From Lumbricus terrestris (lineage: Eukaryota > Annelida > Clitellata > Crassiclitellata > Lumbricidae), in contig OX457052.1 in NCBI GenBank assembly GCA_949752735.1, positions 19,744,943-19,808,942 on the forward strand: a stretch of DNA of 64,000 nucleotides, written 5' to 3'. The translations under genes were made by a program, and so were the position numbers. Below the pieces are notes generated by a model. The model saw only the letters and a list, made by a program, of their open reading frames with translations. It had not been told where the DNA came from and did no database searches. This document shows positions 27,101 through 30,717 of this stretch, piece after piece. The stretch's first letter is position 1. Every line of letters begins with the position of its first letter.

Positions 27101-27641
27101 GTCTAGCGACTTTGGTTACCACAGCGACAGAAGCTGCACAACGGAGAACCAGTCTGCAGCTGGCAGTAGCAGCCCCAGCACGCACGCACTCTTCCTCGAC
27201 AGACCAGCGACATGTGCCACCACCGCCGCTGGAAACCTCAGGAGTGCCCCAGCTGGCGGAGACACGAAAGACGGCAGAAAGGAGGCGCAGCCCGGTATGC
27301 TGCGCGTCTATTCCACCTGCAGCACCGGCTTCGGCAAGGGAACCAGTGTCAAGCTGCACGTGACGCCTCGCACAACTGCTCGGGAGGTGGTTTGTCTGGT
27401 CGTGCAGCAGATGCGAAAGGCTTCCTTCTCTCTGCTGACCGACGAGAACGACTGCTGCCCGGAAGATAACGCTGACAATTTCTGTCTTGCCCTCGTCGTC
27501 GGAACGAGGGAGCACGCGCTGCGGGACGACTTTCAGCCGCTGCAGCTGCAGAATCCGTGGACTCGAGGTCGGTTGTACGTGCAGGTGAAACGCAACTCCA
27601 GCTCCCCCACGGACGCAAAACTTCAAACGAAAAACACCTGA
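4405..27641 (+). CDS. ANKFN1: ANKFN1 / wide awake orthologue, 19 coding exons (5' end incomplete)
   Basis: Exons: 4405-4547, 6503-6651, 8299-8391, 9581-9662, 10952-11055, 11710-11816, 13728-13806, 15707-15820, 16842-17030, 17698-17811, 18588-18705, 19225-19360, 20996-21109, 21592-21813, 22640-22806, 23707-23828, 24445-24624, 26013-26113, 26844-27641. Joined they are 3,132 nt, one open frame of 1,043 codons plus stop. Counting from 4405: a basic, Ser-rich N-terminal region (1-128), ankyrin repeats (about 129-190), a helical linker (191-252), FN3 (253-353), a long conserved middle region (354-778) and a C-terminal Ras-association-like region (about 929-1030). Order and sequence match the animal ANKFN1/Nmf9/wake family as I recall it. 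In flies wake tunes clock-neuron excitability; the mouse gene affects vestibular and circadian behaviour. No initiator ATG is evident at 4405, so upstream exons are expected. Confidence 0.92.
4706..4928. repeat. (TCTG)n / (TGCC) microsatellite
   Basis: Tetranucleotide array of TCTG units with TGCC and ATGT interruptions in the first ANKFN1 intron. It produces Cys/Leu/Ser-rich spurious ORFs on plus and TDRQ-type ORFs on minus. Confidence 0.9.
4929..5939. other. Intronic, no gene seen
   Basis: AT-rich unique sequence inside the intron between 4547 and 6503. It contains short TTC and GAAA microsatellite runs near 5040 and 5090 but no exon that fits the phase. Confidence 0.5.
5940..6105 (+). mobile_element. 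tRNA-derived SINE, 5'-truncated copy
   Basis: Retains a mutated B box (AGATTCGAATTC), the TTCTCACTCACAATTGCTC body, GCGTGAAACTCTGATGCAGTG, and the LINE-like tail GGGAGCGCCTCTGTGTAG...CTTGAAGGGGCGCTGTAG, then AATAAATGAATCAAG. The A-box end is degraded or missing. Confidence 0.7.
6503..6651 (+). CDS. ANKFN1: ANKFN1 exon b
   Basis: Acceptor TTCAACAG, donor G|GTGAGT. Joins exon a in phase (GC+C = Ala) and encodes a Ser/Lys-rich low-complexity segment beginning AEELWASALAEPES and ending ENASKRSNRMS. The donor is followed within about 10 bp by the 26-bp tandem array. Confidence 0.85.
6656..6975. repeat. 26-bp tandem repeat, about 12 copies
   Basis: Unit GTTAATCACCGACATGTTGC + AACATT, with R/Y variants (TTGCAACA or TTACAACA; ATTATT or ATTGTT). 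Copies abut with no spacers, so this is a minisatellite and not a CRISPR-type array. It starts just after an ANKFN1 donor site. Confidence 0.95.
7331..7410 (+). mobile_element. LINE 3'-tail fragment
   Basis: GAGTTCTTCGCAGTGGTAGC then GAGAGGCACTTTTTAAATCC + CTAAATAGAATAGAA. The end matches the 3' ends of the LINE pieces at 19935-20060 and 22905-23012 (GAGAGGCACTTTACAAATGC + TTAAATACAATAC). It is only the extreme 3' end of a 5'-truncated copy. Confidence 0.5.
7411..8298. other. Intronic; AAT/ATC microsatellites
   Basis: No exon seen. (AAT)n with variants lies at about 7975-8060, followed by a short (ATC)n. The last 30 bp form the T-rich tract and acceptor (TTTGACAG) of the next exon. Confidence 0.6.
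8299..8391 (+). CDS. ANKFN1: ANKFN1 exon c (alternative donors)
   Basis: Acceptor TTTGACAG. Encodes GSSFRSRKSNLGADGETV then VRHKKKRSATNLI. A strong-looking donor GTAAGG lies inside at 8352 but would end in phase 0, which does not fit the next exon. The weaker donor G|GTTCTT at 8392 leaves one base and makes the Glu codon of ELFQAVE at the next acceptor. I therefore take 8391 as the end; 8351 may be used by an alternative isoform. Confidence 0.8.
8447..9096. repeat. 41-bp tandem repeat, about 16 copies
   Basis: Unit GTGTTTAAAATAAACGTGTC + ATCACTGATCACTGTTTGCAA, spaced 41 bp, with C/T variation at AAACG/AAATG. It is head-to-tail without spacers. Each unit contains an AATAAA hexamer (AAAATAAACG) on the plus strand, the ANKFN1 sense strand, inside an intron. 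Confidence 0.95.
9097..9580. other. Intronic, no gene seen
   Basis: Unique AT-rich sequence between the 41-bp array and the ankyrin exon. An in-frame ATG at 9562 (MAGQLVELF) sits just upstream of the acceptor, but the spliced reading is preferred. Confidence 0.5.
9581..9662 (+). CDS. ANKFN1: ANKFN1 exon d (first ankyrin repeat)
   Basis: Acceptor CTTGTAG, donor AG|GTACCA. Encodes ELFQAVERQNTERVQEIL then QDCSTLDIN, corresponding to LFEAVE...LLY...LDLN at the start of the vertebrate ANKFN1 ankyrin region. Confidence 0.9.
9867..10131. mobile_element. Non-autonomous hAT-like element with 8-bp TSD
   Basis: Starts CAGCGGCGTAGCCAGGAA and ends CTTGTCTACGCCATTG, imperfect inverted ends around GGCGTAG. 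Flanked by a perfect 8-bp duplication TGCTGTCG (9859-9866 and 10132-10139), the duplication size of hAT transposons. It is 265 bp with no coding capacity, in an ANKFN1 intron. Confidence 0.85.
10140..10835. other. Intronic, no gene seen
   Basis: AT-rich unique sequence. A small local repeat of ACTGCAC/AACTGCACAG occurs at 10540-10700. The 88-codon ORF here has no family resemblance. Confidence 0.5.
10836..10915 (-). mobile_element. CR1/Jockey-like LINE 3' end, truncated
   Basis: On plus it reads (ATTC)n, then ACATAGCGCCTCTTCAAGG, then CTACTCAGAGGCGCTCCCAG. This is the reverse complement of the family 3' end with its stem-loop. It ends about 36 bp before the acceptor of the next ANKFN1 exon. 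Confidence 0.7.
10952..11055 (+). CDS. ANKFN1: ANKFN1 exon e (ankyrin repeat)
   Basis: Acceptor GTCGACAG, donor C|GTAAGC. Encodes TNADEFTPLDVAVLLNHI then PLVQLLLSYGARENAK, with the ankyrin signature TPLDVAV...LVQLLLSYGA. It matches GLTPLDIAIMTNNVPIARLLL of vertebrate ANKFN1. Confidence 0.95.
11142..11460. repeat. 13-bp tandem repeat (TTGCTGTCACATG)n
   Basis: About 24 units. The first part is TTGCTGTCACATG; later units degrade to TTGCTATCATGTG and TGCTTTCACATG. Spurious Cys/His/Leu-rich ORFs run across it. Confidence 0.9.
11710..11816 (+). CDS. ANKFN1: ANKFN1 exon f (helical linker)
   Basis: Acceptor CTTTTCTAG, donor AAG|GTAGGC. Encodes HQKSSDLLGKKLQSLHSKAK then NKAAELRSIVSAVQLK. It is rich in Leu, Lys and Glu and is probably the helical segment that follows the ankyrin block in this family. 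Confidence 0.9.
11817..13727. other. Intron with GAT/ATC microsatellites and a near-palindrome
   Basis: GTAACCTAGGTTAC at 12185-12198 lies in a near-palindrome bounded by GATC, and a related GATCAGTAACCTAGGTAAC occurs 50 bp upstream. (GATGAC)-type repeats are at 12520-12660. A long (ATC)n tract with ATAAATGT interruptions runs from 13112 to 13400 and gives His- and Ile-rich spurious ORFs. TTCATATCTGTATTAAATA repeats occur near 13470-13540. No exon seen. Confidence 0.7.
13728..13806 (+). CDS. ANKFN1: ANKFN1 exon g (linker to FN3)
   Basis: Acceptor TGTGTTTAG, donor G|GTACGC. Encodes ENEPLLRNCEFREKLFGRML then TVFENA, matching EKQLKAWEWRYRLYRRMKTG just before FN3 in vertebrate ANKFN1. Confidence 0.92.
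13896..13967 (-). mobile_element. CR1/Jockey-like LINE 3' end, truncated
   Basis: On plus: (ATTC)n, TATTTATATAGCGCCTCTTC, then CTACTCAGAGGCGC. This is the family 3' stem-loop with its ATTC tail, in minus orientation, within an ANKFN1 intron. Confidence 0.75.
14425..15140. repeat. Minisatellite of about 43-48 bp rich in GGCGTGGCC
   Basis: Roughly 17 units built from GGAGGCGTGGCCTA, GAACATGGGCTA and AGAGCGGCAGAACATGGCC blocks in varying order. Units are shorter (about 43 bp) at the left and longer (about 48 bp) in the middle. GGGGCGTGGC resembles a KLF/Sp1 recognition site, so the array is a dense cluster of possible sites. It is GC-rich, in contrast to the surrounding intron. Confidence 0.9.
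15447..15590 (+). mobile_element. Possible second tRNA-derived SINE
   Basis: A GTAAGTAAGTATGTACTTTA segment is followed by GGTAACGCGCTAACTGG (A-box-like) and GGACAGGGGTTTGATAC (B-box-like, one change from GGTTCGATNC). The spacing suits a tRNA head. No second clear copy was found, so the call is weak. Confidence 0.3.
15707..15820 (+). CDS. ANKFN1: ANKFN1 exon h (fibronectin III, first half)
   Basis: Acceptor CTTTTGCAG, donor G|GTACCA. Encodes PSEPTNVQLTVASSSALLVT then FAEPLVSNGGVVTRYK, the first strands of an FN3 fold; equivalent to MPTNVCLMVTSSTSLTVSFQ in the vertebrate protein. Confidence 0.95.
15993..16340 (-). mobile_element. CR1/Jockey-like LINE fragment (3' ORF2 end)
   Basis: The plus strand starts with TTCATT and TTATATAGCGCCTCTTCAAG (3' stem-loop). 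Reading minus from 16308 to about 16093 gives the C-terminal part of a LINE ORF2: TMQNRAFSVVGPSNWNGLPL, the RAFS...WN.LP signature, preceded by APAYICELC. 5'-truncated, and inserted antisense to ANKFN1. Confidence 0.8.
16842..17030 (+). CDS. ANKFN1: ANKFN1 exon i (fibronectin III, second half)
   Basis: Acceptor TTTGTAG, donor A|GTAATT. Begins VEWSSFETFLPLVGEQIIDD and contains SYYVRVSAANFKGFGKPS, the YxVxVxAxNxxGxG signature of the FN3 F-G strands. Matches YFVQVSAYNMKGWGPAQ in vertebrate ANKFN1. Confidence 0.95.
17031..17697. other. Intronic, nothing recognised
   Basis: Unique AT-rich sequence with no repeat or exon that I can support. Confidence 0.5.
17698..17811 (+). CDS. ANKFN1: ANKFN1 exon j
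   Basis: Acceptor AATTATAG, donor G|GTATGT. Encodes NWKELDDFRPRWDGKLRLLE then ELFTNIKNSRPPDAPELE, equivalent to NWKDYDDREPRHKGQ of vertebrate ANKFN1. Start of the conserved region after FN3. Confidence 0.92.
17968..18530. repeat. 21-bp tandem repeat (TTGAGAGATTTTTATGCTGAA)n
   Basis: About 26 units, some extended by GACATTAAAG. Because 21 is a multiple of 3, LRDFYAE-type ORFs appear on plus and KISQFSI-type ORFs on minus; both are artefacts. The array ends about 55 bp before the next ANKFN1 acceptor. Confidence 0.92.
18588..18705 (+). CDS. ANKFN1: ANKFN1 exon k
   Basis: Acceptor TTGTGTAG, donor CG|GTACGA. Encodes GRKSTVKKSIKNLFSSSPKF then QKTLKR, almost the vertebrate GRKQSVSRSLKHLFHSSNKF VKTLKR block. 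Strongly diagnostic for ANKFN1. Confidence 0.95.
18706..19224. other. Intronic; GATGATG/GGTGGT microsatellite
   Basis: No exon. GATGATGATGTG then GGTGGT and GACGACGATG repeats at about 18950-19040. Confidence 0.6.
19225..19360 (+). CDS. ANKFN1: ANKFN1 exon l
   Basis: Acceptor GTCTTTAG, donor AAG|GTCAGT. Encodes GVYLAALICSDNHILVTNED then LIPIIEVDDN and DYYWLMK. Matches NMLVTNEDQVPIVEIDDS...DFLWFTK of vertebrate ANKFN1. Confidence 0.95.
19585..19700 (-). mobile_element. Possible LINE 3' UTR end
   Basis: On plus: TTGAATGAATGAACTTTGTT + TATTGCACACACACACAAG. Reversed, it ends with GCAATAAACAAAG and an ATTC-type tail, the pattern of a LINE 3' end in minus orientation. Only weak evidence. Confidence 0.35.
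19830..20065 (+). mobile_element. CR1/Jockey-like LINE fragment, second family
   Basis: A frame-disrupted reading gives RSFAQIDPSLWNALSPSVRS, a variant of the RSF...P.LWN.LP end of LINE ORF2. It is followed by a 3' UTR segment CTTGCACACTGGAAGTGCTT and GAGAGGCACTTTACAAATGC, ending in ACAATAC repeats. The same 3' end occurs at 22905-23012 and 7331-7410. Confidence 0.7.
20100..20535. other. Intronic, no gene seen
   Basis: Contains a (GT)n run near 20107-20120 inside a weakly tRNA-like stretch (GGGTAGAGCGTG...TTTTGATTCAAG), and short TTCACTTATTA repeats near 20160-20200. Confidence 0.4.
20536..20740 (+). mobile_element. Degenerate LINE ORF2 C-terminal fragment
   Basis: Reading plus from 20538: TSSLKFANRSIAIAIAVPCL then WNKLPPALRLTSDPSYELTK. 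This is the R.I..A.P.LWN.LP...R signature at the end of Jockey/CR1-like ORF2. 5'-truncated; divergence suggests an old insertion. Confidence 0.55.
20996..21109 (+). CDS. ANKFN1: ANKFN1 exon m
   Basis: Acceptor AAATTTGAAG (weak pyrimidine tract), donor CAG|GTAAAA. Encodes IACTWKDVKSLRQNLEKSSS then PGVMQFRYRLLQAIGNLQ; matches LSCMWEDIRWLRQS...QTRQKMLAATAQLQ of vertebrate ANKFN1. Confidence 0.93.
21290..21590. repeat. Degenerate tandem repeat of about 100 bp
   Basis: Three imperfect copies of a CACTTTGA...CATTCACATTA...GTACACTTAACATTAAAGT block fill the intron and end in the acceptor ATTACAG of the next exon. The acceptor and pyrimidine tract are themselves repeat sequence. Confidence 0.65.
21592..21813 (+). 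CDS. ANKFN1: ANKFN1 exon n
   Basis: Acceptor AAATTACAG, donor AAC|GTAAAT, phase 0 at both ends. Encodes LAIGLQDLGQFYHQPVKDAN, later VKWVSLGKMQRRSASAIDTD and LAIDVLLDLTN; aligns with LGRVYYEPIKDRHGNIL...KWMQVSKLQ...ALDILLITIQD. Confidence 0.93.
21890..22300. repeat. (TTA)n microsatellite with a duplicated block
   Basis: Two copies of a segment ending ATGAGCTTTGTTRCTATTGS + TACAATTGCACATGTGTAAAACAACAATAT (21925-21972 and 22086-22138) are separated by long (TTA)n tracts. A third (TTA)n lies at about 22190-22210 and a fourth near 22277-22295. It is a tandem duplication of microsatellite plus flank. Confidence 0.8.
22305..22405 (-). mobile_element. Rearranged SINE fragment, reverse orientation
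   Basis: CTATAGCGCTGAGCAATTG and GACTTGCTCAAGGTCCTGCA (twice), the reverse complement of the SINE body (AGGACCTTGAGCAAGTCTTTCACACACAATTGCTCAGCGC). Internal duplication of the GACTTGCTCAAGGTC piece. Confidence 0.6.
22640..22806 (+). CDS. ANKFN1: ANKFN1 exon o (ends in a GC donor)
   Basis: Acceptor CTGCTTCAG. Encodes ELVKYHRANSTVLAKGLYLG then YLKLQSSVDVINIMV and PNVLPSVRIRDCPNVT; matches DILSYHKRSHQRLFPGLYLG YLKLCSSVDQIKVLV. The only donor that keeps frame with the next exon is AG|GCAAGT at 22807, a GC-AG intron. The nearest GT, at 22811, breaks the frame. Confidence 0.93.
22905..23090 (+). mobile_element. LINE 3'-end fragment, second family
   Basis: CTTCTCTTGTGGCCTTGCAC + ACTGGGAGCGCTTCTGAACG, then ATAGATGTTTTAATACAATG, as in the copy at 19935-20060. 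A following piece (GCATGGTCAAACCAAAATGT + GAATCTGATGC) resembles the insert in the 20-bp array at 37114-37184, so it is another repeat. Confidence 0.55.
23091..23706. other. Intronic, no gene seen
   Basis: Unique sequence. A stretch near 23200-23600 has balanced base composition but no open frame and no family match. Confidence 0.4.
23707..23828 (+). CDS. ANKFN1: ANKFN1 exon p
   Basis: Acceptor ACGTTTAG, donor G|GTATGG. Encodes EEWEWIRSLNLNNVQFPPTS then FQNSLTDACRKLLQNL; EEWEWI is identical to the vertebrate family (REEWEWIQKLSG) and requires the GC donor upstream. Confidence 0.95.
24003..24172. repeat. (GACA)n/(GAGA)n microsatellite, two blocks
   Basis: AGAGAGAAAGAGACAGACAG tracts broken by a duplicated unit containing GAGTAAACGCTATGTAG (24069-24085 and 24158-24174). 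Intronic. Confidence 0.85.
24445..24624 (+). CDS. ANKFN1: ANKFN1 exon q
   Basis: Acceptor ATCTGCTAG, donor G|GTATGT. Encodes VSHRLYDLEVIEFSADVSFI then LVLPHAHNVCAVPGHT and GCIVLPVQVFEM; matches ARNFRLYTQEVLEMGHNVSF LLLLPASDDVCTAPG...LPLQMFEL. Confidence 0.95.
24694..24938. mobile_element. Non-autonomous hAT-like element, CATGGGCGGAG family, copy 1
   Basis: Ends CATGGGCGGAGTT...AACTCCGCCCATG are inverted repeats. Flanked by CTTAGACA (24686-24693) and CTTAGATA (24939-24946), a 7/8 duplication. 245 bp with a G-run near the left end and CTTGGGGGCTTAGCC near the right. It contains the GTTGATGACC-T(n)-AGTCATT module at 24796-24820. A second copy lies at 26393. Confidence 0.85.
24947..25411. other. 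Intronic, nothing recognised
   Basis: AT-rich unique sequence, with a short near-duplication GACTAAGAGAGGTTTACACT / AAGAGAGGTTTACCAAA near 25019-25055. Confidence 0.4.
25420..25565. mobile_element. Non-autonomous hAT-like element, CAGTGCTTAAAGTGTGG family, copy 1
   Basis: Starts CAGTGCTAAAAGTGTGG and ends CCACACTTTAAGCCCTG, inverted ends. Perfect 8-bp duplication GTTAACAC at 25412-25419 and 25566-25573. 146 bp, with internal AATAAGTGCATGGACGCC repeats on both sides. A related copy is at 62161-62338. Confidence 0.9.
26013..26113 (+). CDS. ANKFN1: ANKFN1 exon r
   Basis: Acceptor TTGGTTGTAG, donor CAG|GTGTGC. Encodes VHMRTYQFDFISRYSRLSSI then LEIDLHLAQQAFRQ; matches VHFCSYREKFISLYCRLSAV VELDSLNTQQSLRE. 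Confidence 0.95.
26155..26290. mobile_element. Interspersed repeat of unknown class
   Basis: GGTCACCAGATTTAGGCGAA + TTGCATACGG and GGGTCTCAACAAAATGTATG recur at 55432-55495 (GGTCACGGGATTTAGGCGAT...GCGTCTCAGCAAAATGTAC). Two diverged copies of a family whose ends I could not define. Confidence 0.5.
26393..26708. mobile_element. Non-autonomous hAT-like element, CATGGGCGGAG family, copy 2
   Basis: Begins CATGGGCGGAGTTTGGTTTC and ends GATAAACTTTGCCCATG. Perfect 8-bp duplication ACTACCGC at 26385-26392 and 26709-26716. Same internal layout as 24694-24938 (GTCCAGAACG, GTTGATGACC-T(n)-AGTCATT, GGCTTAGCCCC), with 70 bp more sequence. Confidence 0.92.
26844..27641 (+). CDS. ANKFN1: ANKFN1 last coding exon (RA-like domain, stop)
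   Basis: Acceptor TTGTTTTAG; 265 codons and a TGA stop at 27639-27641. It starts AFSSDELAAAKQRLDQLGHF then EAWKAMRWTMDIITYARDKS, matching REAISDSEVAAAKQR...EVWREMRWIMDALQYARYKQ. A Ser/Thr-rich low-complexity stretch follows. The end runs from MLRVYSTCSTGFGKGTSVKL through TTAREVVCLVVQQMRKA to RGRLYVQVKR, the layout of a Ras-association ubiquitin-like domain. The exon is clearly more GC-rich than the introns. Confidence 0.95.
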   Translation, partial: AFSSDELAAAKQRLDQLGHFQQKLDEAWKAMRWTMDIITYARDKSLHGGLPLGVLFAMPPTPNCSPSLLRRPVDNVTTLPTDNLSASSDFGYHSDRSCTTENQSAAGSSSPSTHALFLDRPATCATTAAGNLRSAPAGGDTKDGRKEAQPGMLRVYSTCSTGFGKGTSVKLHVTPRTTAREVVCLVVQQMRKASFSLLTDENDCCPEDNADNFCLALVVGTREHALRDDFQPLQLQNPWTRGRLYVQVKRNSSSPTDAKLQTKNT

Positions 27642-27768
27642 AGGATTTCCGATTCGGTCTCTCGTCTCCAGTCGTAGCTTTACTCTTGCCTCCTTCGTCA
27701 GTACAAACGTGGCGTATCTAGGGGATGGTTTCACCGGTTCAAACCTGCCCAAATAATTTACGAATAAA
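27642..27768 (+). terminator. ANKFN1: ANKFN1 3' UTR with AATAAA polyadenylation signal
   Basis: A short 3' UTR would end after the hexamer AATAAA at 27763-27768 (context CGAATAAATAATTCC), 122 nt after the stop. This is the first canonical signal downstream; longer alternatives cannot be excluded. Confidence 0.5.
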
Positions 27769-27890
27769 TAATTCCGTGCATTTTGCATCCTTGTCCATTT
27801 GGAAAAAAATATAAAAAGTGGAAAACCCCTCAAATGGAAAACCACTCCTGAACTTTTTTCTGCGTCCATCATACATGTAAGTGCATATCG

Positions 27891-27963
27891 ACTGTATAGA
27901 GGACAAACGTGATATGAACTCTCTATAACGCATTGGACATATTTCGTTTGTCCTCTATACAGT
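27891..27963 (+). ncRNA. Candidate pre-miRNA-like hairpin (or tiny palindromic element)
   Basis: The left arm 27891-27916 pairs with the right arm 27938-27963 over 26 positions. The first 19 are perfect (ACTGTATAGAGGACAAACG against CGTTTGTCCTCTATACAGT), followed by one T-T mismatch, one G-T wobble and five more pairs. The loop is 21 nt. Size and shape suit a miRNA precursor, about 120 bp after the ANKFN1 polyadenylation signal. A miniature inverted-repeat element would look similar; no target duplication is obvious (left TATCG, right ATTAT). Confidence 0.35.
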
Positions 27964-27968
27964 ATTAT

Positions 27969-28864
27969 GTCAGAGTTCCATTAGAAGGCATGCACATTGT
28001 GCAATGAATAGTTATGTCCTTGTTACCTCGATAAATTCTCATTCTGCTCCGTCGGCCATGTTCTGCCATGTGCGTCTGCATGTTGTACGAGGGCAACATG
28101 AATGTAGTGATTGTACAGTCGGTTCGTAGTCTTAAGGTCCGCCATGACTGATGTTGACCACGTTATTTATATCATATCTAAGCGGAGTGATAGCAACTAT
28201 TTGTGACAGTTCAAGTGACAGCAAGTGCACAGCCAATGTAAATGTCCTCACAGCATCATCCTCTGGATTGAAAAAGGTTTAGTGTTTTCTTCAAGTGACT
28301 GCATTTATAAGTATGGCAGAGTAGGACAAATTCTACATTTGAACATGGTCATTAGCACTGGCCATTATCATCATTTTTTTCAGTCGATATATTTTTAATT
28401 CTGTAGAGTGACAGTGACAGGGGAACTGCGCATTTGCTGTCCAAGATTCTTTTAATAAATGAACAAACGTATTTAGTGTGTGTTGCTTAGGTAGCTTATG
28501 CATATAGTAGTAGTAGTCTTTGTTTTTACTAGAAGCTACGTTTGACACCATTTCAAAATAGCCTTGCCATTGTTTGGTCTGTAAACCTTTCAGGGCACAT
28601 AATGAGGTTGGATTGTAAAATATATTTGTAGTAAATTAAACGTATGAATTAGGAAAGTAAACTTACTGGAGAGCCATAACCAAAAAAAAACCCAGCATGT
28701 CAAGCATAGCCAGACAAATGATTGAATCTGTCTAAAATGTAGTACACAAAATATTCAACAGAGCCCAACGGAAAGCAAATGACAAACTAGAAAACAAAAT
28801 CAACACAAGCGAGCAAGGTTAAGGATGTATTGGTACACAGCCGATTCCATACGATACAAGACAT
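27969..28864. other. Intergenic, no gene seen
   Basis: Unique AT-rich sequence between the ANKFN1 3' end and the start of the strongly skewed block. No ORF of interest. Confidence 0.5.
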
Positions 28865-30015
28865 TTTATTACAGACCACTCTTACGTTACAGCATACGAC
28901 TTCATCGCGATTACACTGGTAGAAAATTTTGTTTTCACATGTCGACAGTAGTTTCATCTATCACCTGCAAATAATAGAGATTAGACATAATTATATATAA
29001 GTGAGCAAAAGTTACATCACTGAAGCCAGAAAAAAATGCAAGATATACAACAGACAATATGATATGCAGTGACGGTATAGCAGCATTCATCGATATCTTC
29101 GTATCTTCGACTATCAGAATAAAAGACGCTATATAGCAAATCGACTTAGGAACAAAATGCAAGGAACAAGAAACTGAAACGTGCGGAAAATGTTCTAAAC
29201 GAAATCTGAAACTCTTCTGGTTTCAAATACGAAAGTGGAATTCGTTCAAATGAATTTTTCAAAAAAAATTCGTGCATTAGCCTAAATTGTACAGAACGCA
29301 GAATGATCGCTTTCAATGCTGTTGGGATTTCCGTAAGTTTGTGACTTTCAGGATGGTTTGGGTAGTTAAAAAATTGAGCATTGCAGGAATAAAAAACACC
29401 AAATCAAGACTAAAGTTGTATTAGTATGTTGGCACGAGCCAAAACCAAAGGTTCCTCGACAGTTGACCAACAAATTGTACAACAGGCAAAACACCAGAGC
29501 ACCCGATTGCTTTCAAAATAAATGTAGTTTACCCACGTTAACCGTCTGTTGACAATAATACTAAATACCTAAAACATGTCACATATTTAAAAAACACCCC
29601 GATGCAATCGCAGATTTTCAACATCCGCAAGTCATTGACGTGTACACAATAAACAGCTTCGATCTGAGAAAAACTTGAAATTCGACTAACAGTACATGAA
29701 GCAGTCCGTGTAGAAAATTTATCAAACACACCTACACACTAACTTATAATAATAATGTCACCAACAGTGCTAACAACGACATGAATCTGAAAATAAGGCT
29801 TCATTACAAGGAATCCCATTGCAGCTGGCATATGGAGGTACACACATTTTCTCGGGTTTTCATCAAAATGCGCTATATAATACTTTCTATGCAATATTTT
29901 TGGTTATGACAGCCTCCGAGAACTTAACTGGTTCACATATTACAGGCAAACATCCAAATTCCAATCTAAGAGAAAATGCATGATCAGACAAAACTGCCAA
30001 CTAGTCGTACAGTTT

Positions 30016-30062
30016 CAATCAATCAGAATTTATATAGCACCCCTTCAAGATACCTAGATACC
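30016..30062 (-). mobile_element. LINE 3'-tail remnant
   Basis: CAATCAATCAGAATTTATATAGC then ACCCCTTCAAGATACCTA: the ATCA-tailed 3' end of the CR1/Jockey-like family in minus orientation, cut short. Confidence 0.55.
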
Positions 30063-30717
30063 AGTTTGTGACCCAACAGTAAAGCAGACGTCGCTCTGTT
30101 GCAACTCTGCTTAGGTATTTTGTTTGTAGACATTGTGGTCATGGTATTCAATAGTAACAGCGTCTAATCGATTCAGCCAAATAAACTCTCCTCAACAAAG
30201 CTCTACTCTGTGTTAATAATCCAACAACTATTTACGGATAGCTCTCTCGTTTAAACTGGACGTCGATAGCTGTAATCTACACAGGAAACTCCATCTGGTA
30301 CACCAGTAATACAATGAAAGATTTACACCAGACTAAAGCTTTTGAGTCTTAGGATATGCGGAGCAGAATTCACTAAATCACTTATGAAGGTTCATTGGTG
30401 TAAAAAAAATAGCCAGTTTCAGTAGGTCAACAAAATAGTCGTTACTGGGCTACACAAGCACACATATTGACCAACCTTGCACCGTCATGAATGCTTCTTC
30501 ATATCTTACATCAGTTAAAAGCAACAAGTCCCAGCATTATTACATCTCGGAACTATTTCGTACCATGACTAAATGATCATTGGCAATCTAGTGCAATTAA
30601 TGAGATTTTTTATCAATTTGCAATCAAAAACTAGCACACAGAATTTATAGCATCCGAACCATATTGCACAAGTTAACCCTGCAAACATTCCTAGCCAAAC
30701 ACTCAATGTTTAATCTA

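Noticed and set aside
27042..27872. Minus-strand 276-codon ORF over the last ANKFN1 exon
   Set aside because: Antisense shadow of a GC-rich coding exon with good family matches on plus.
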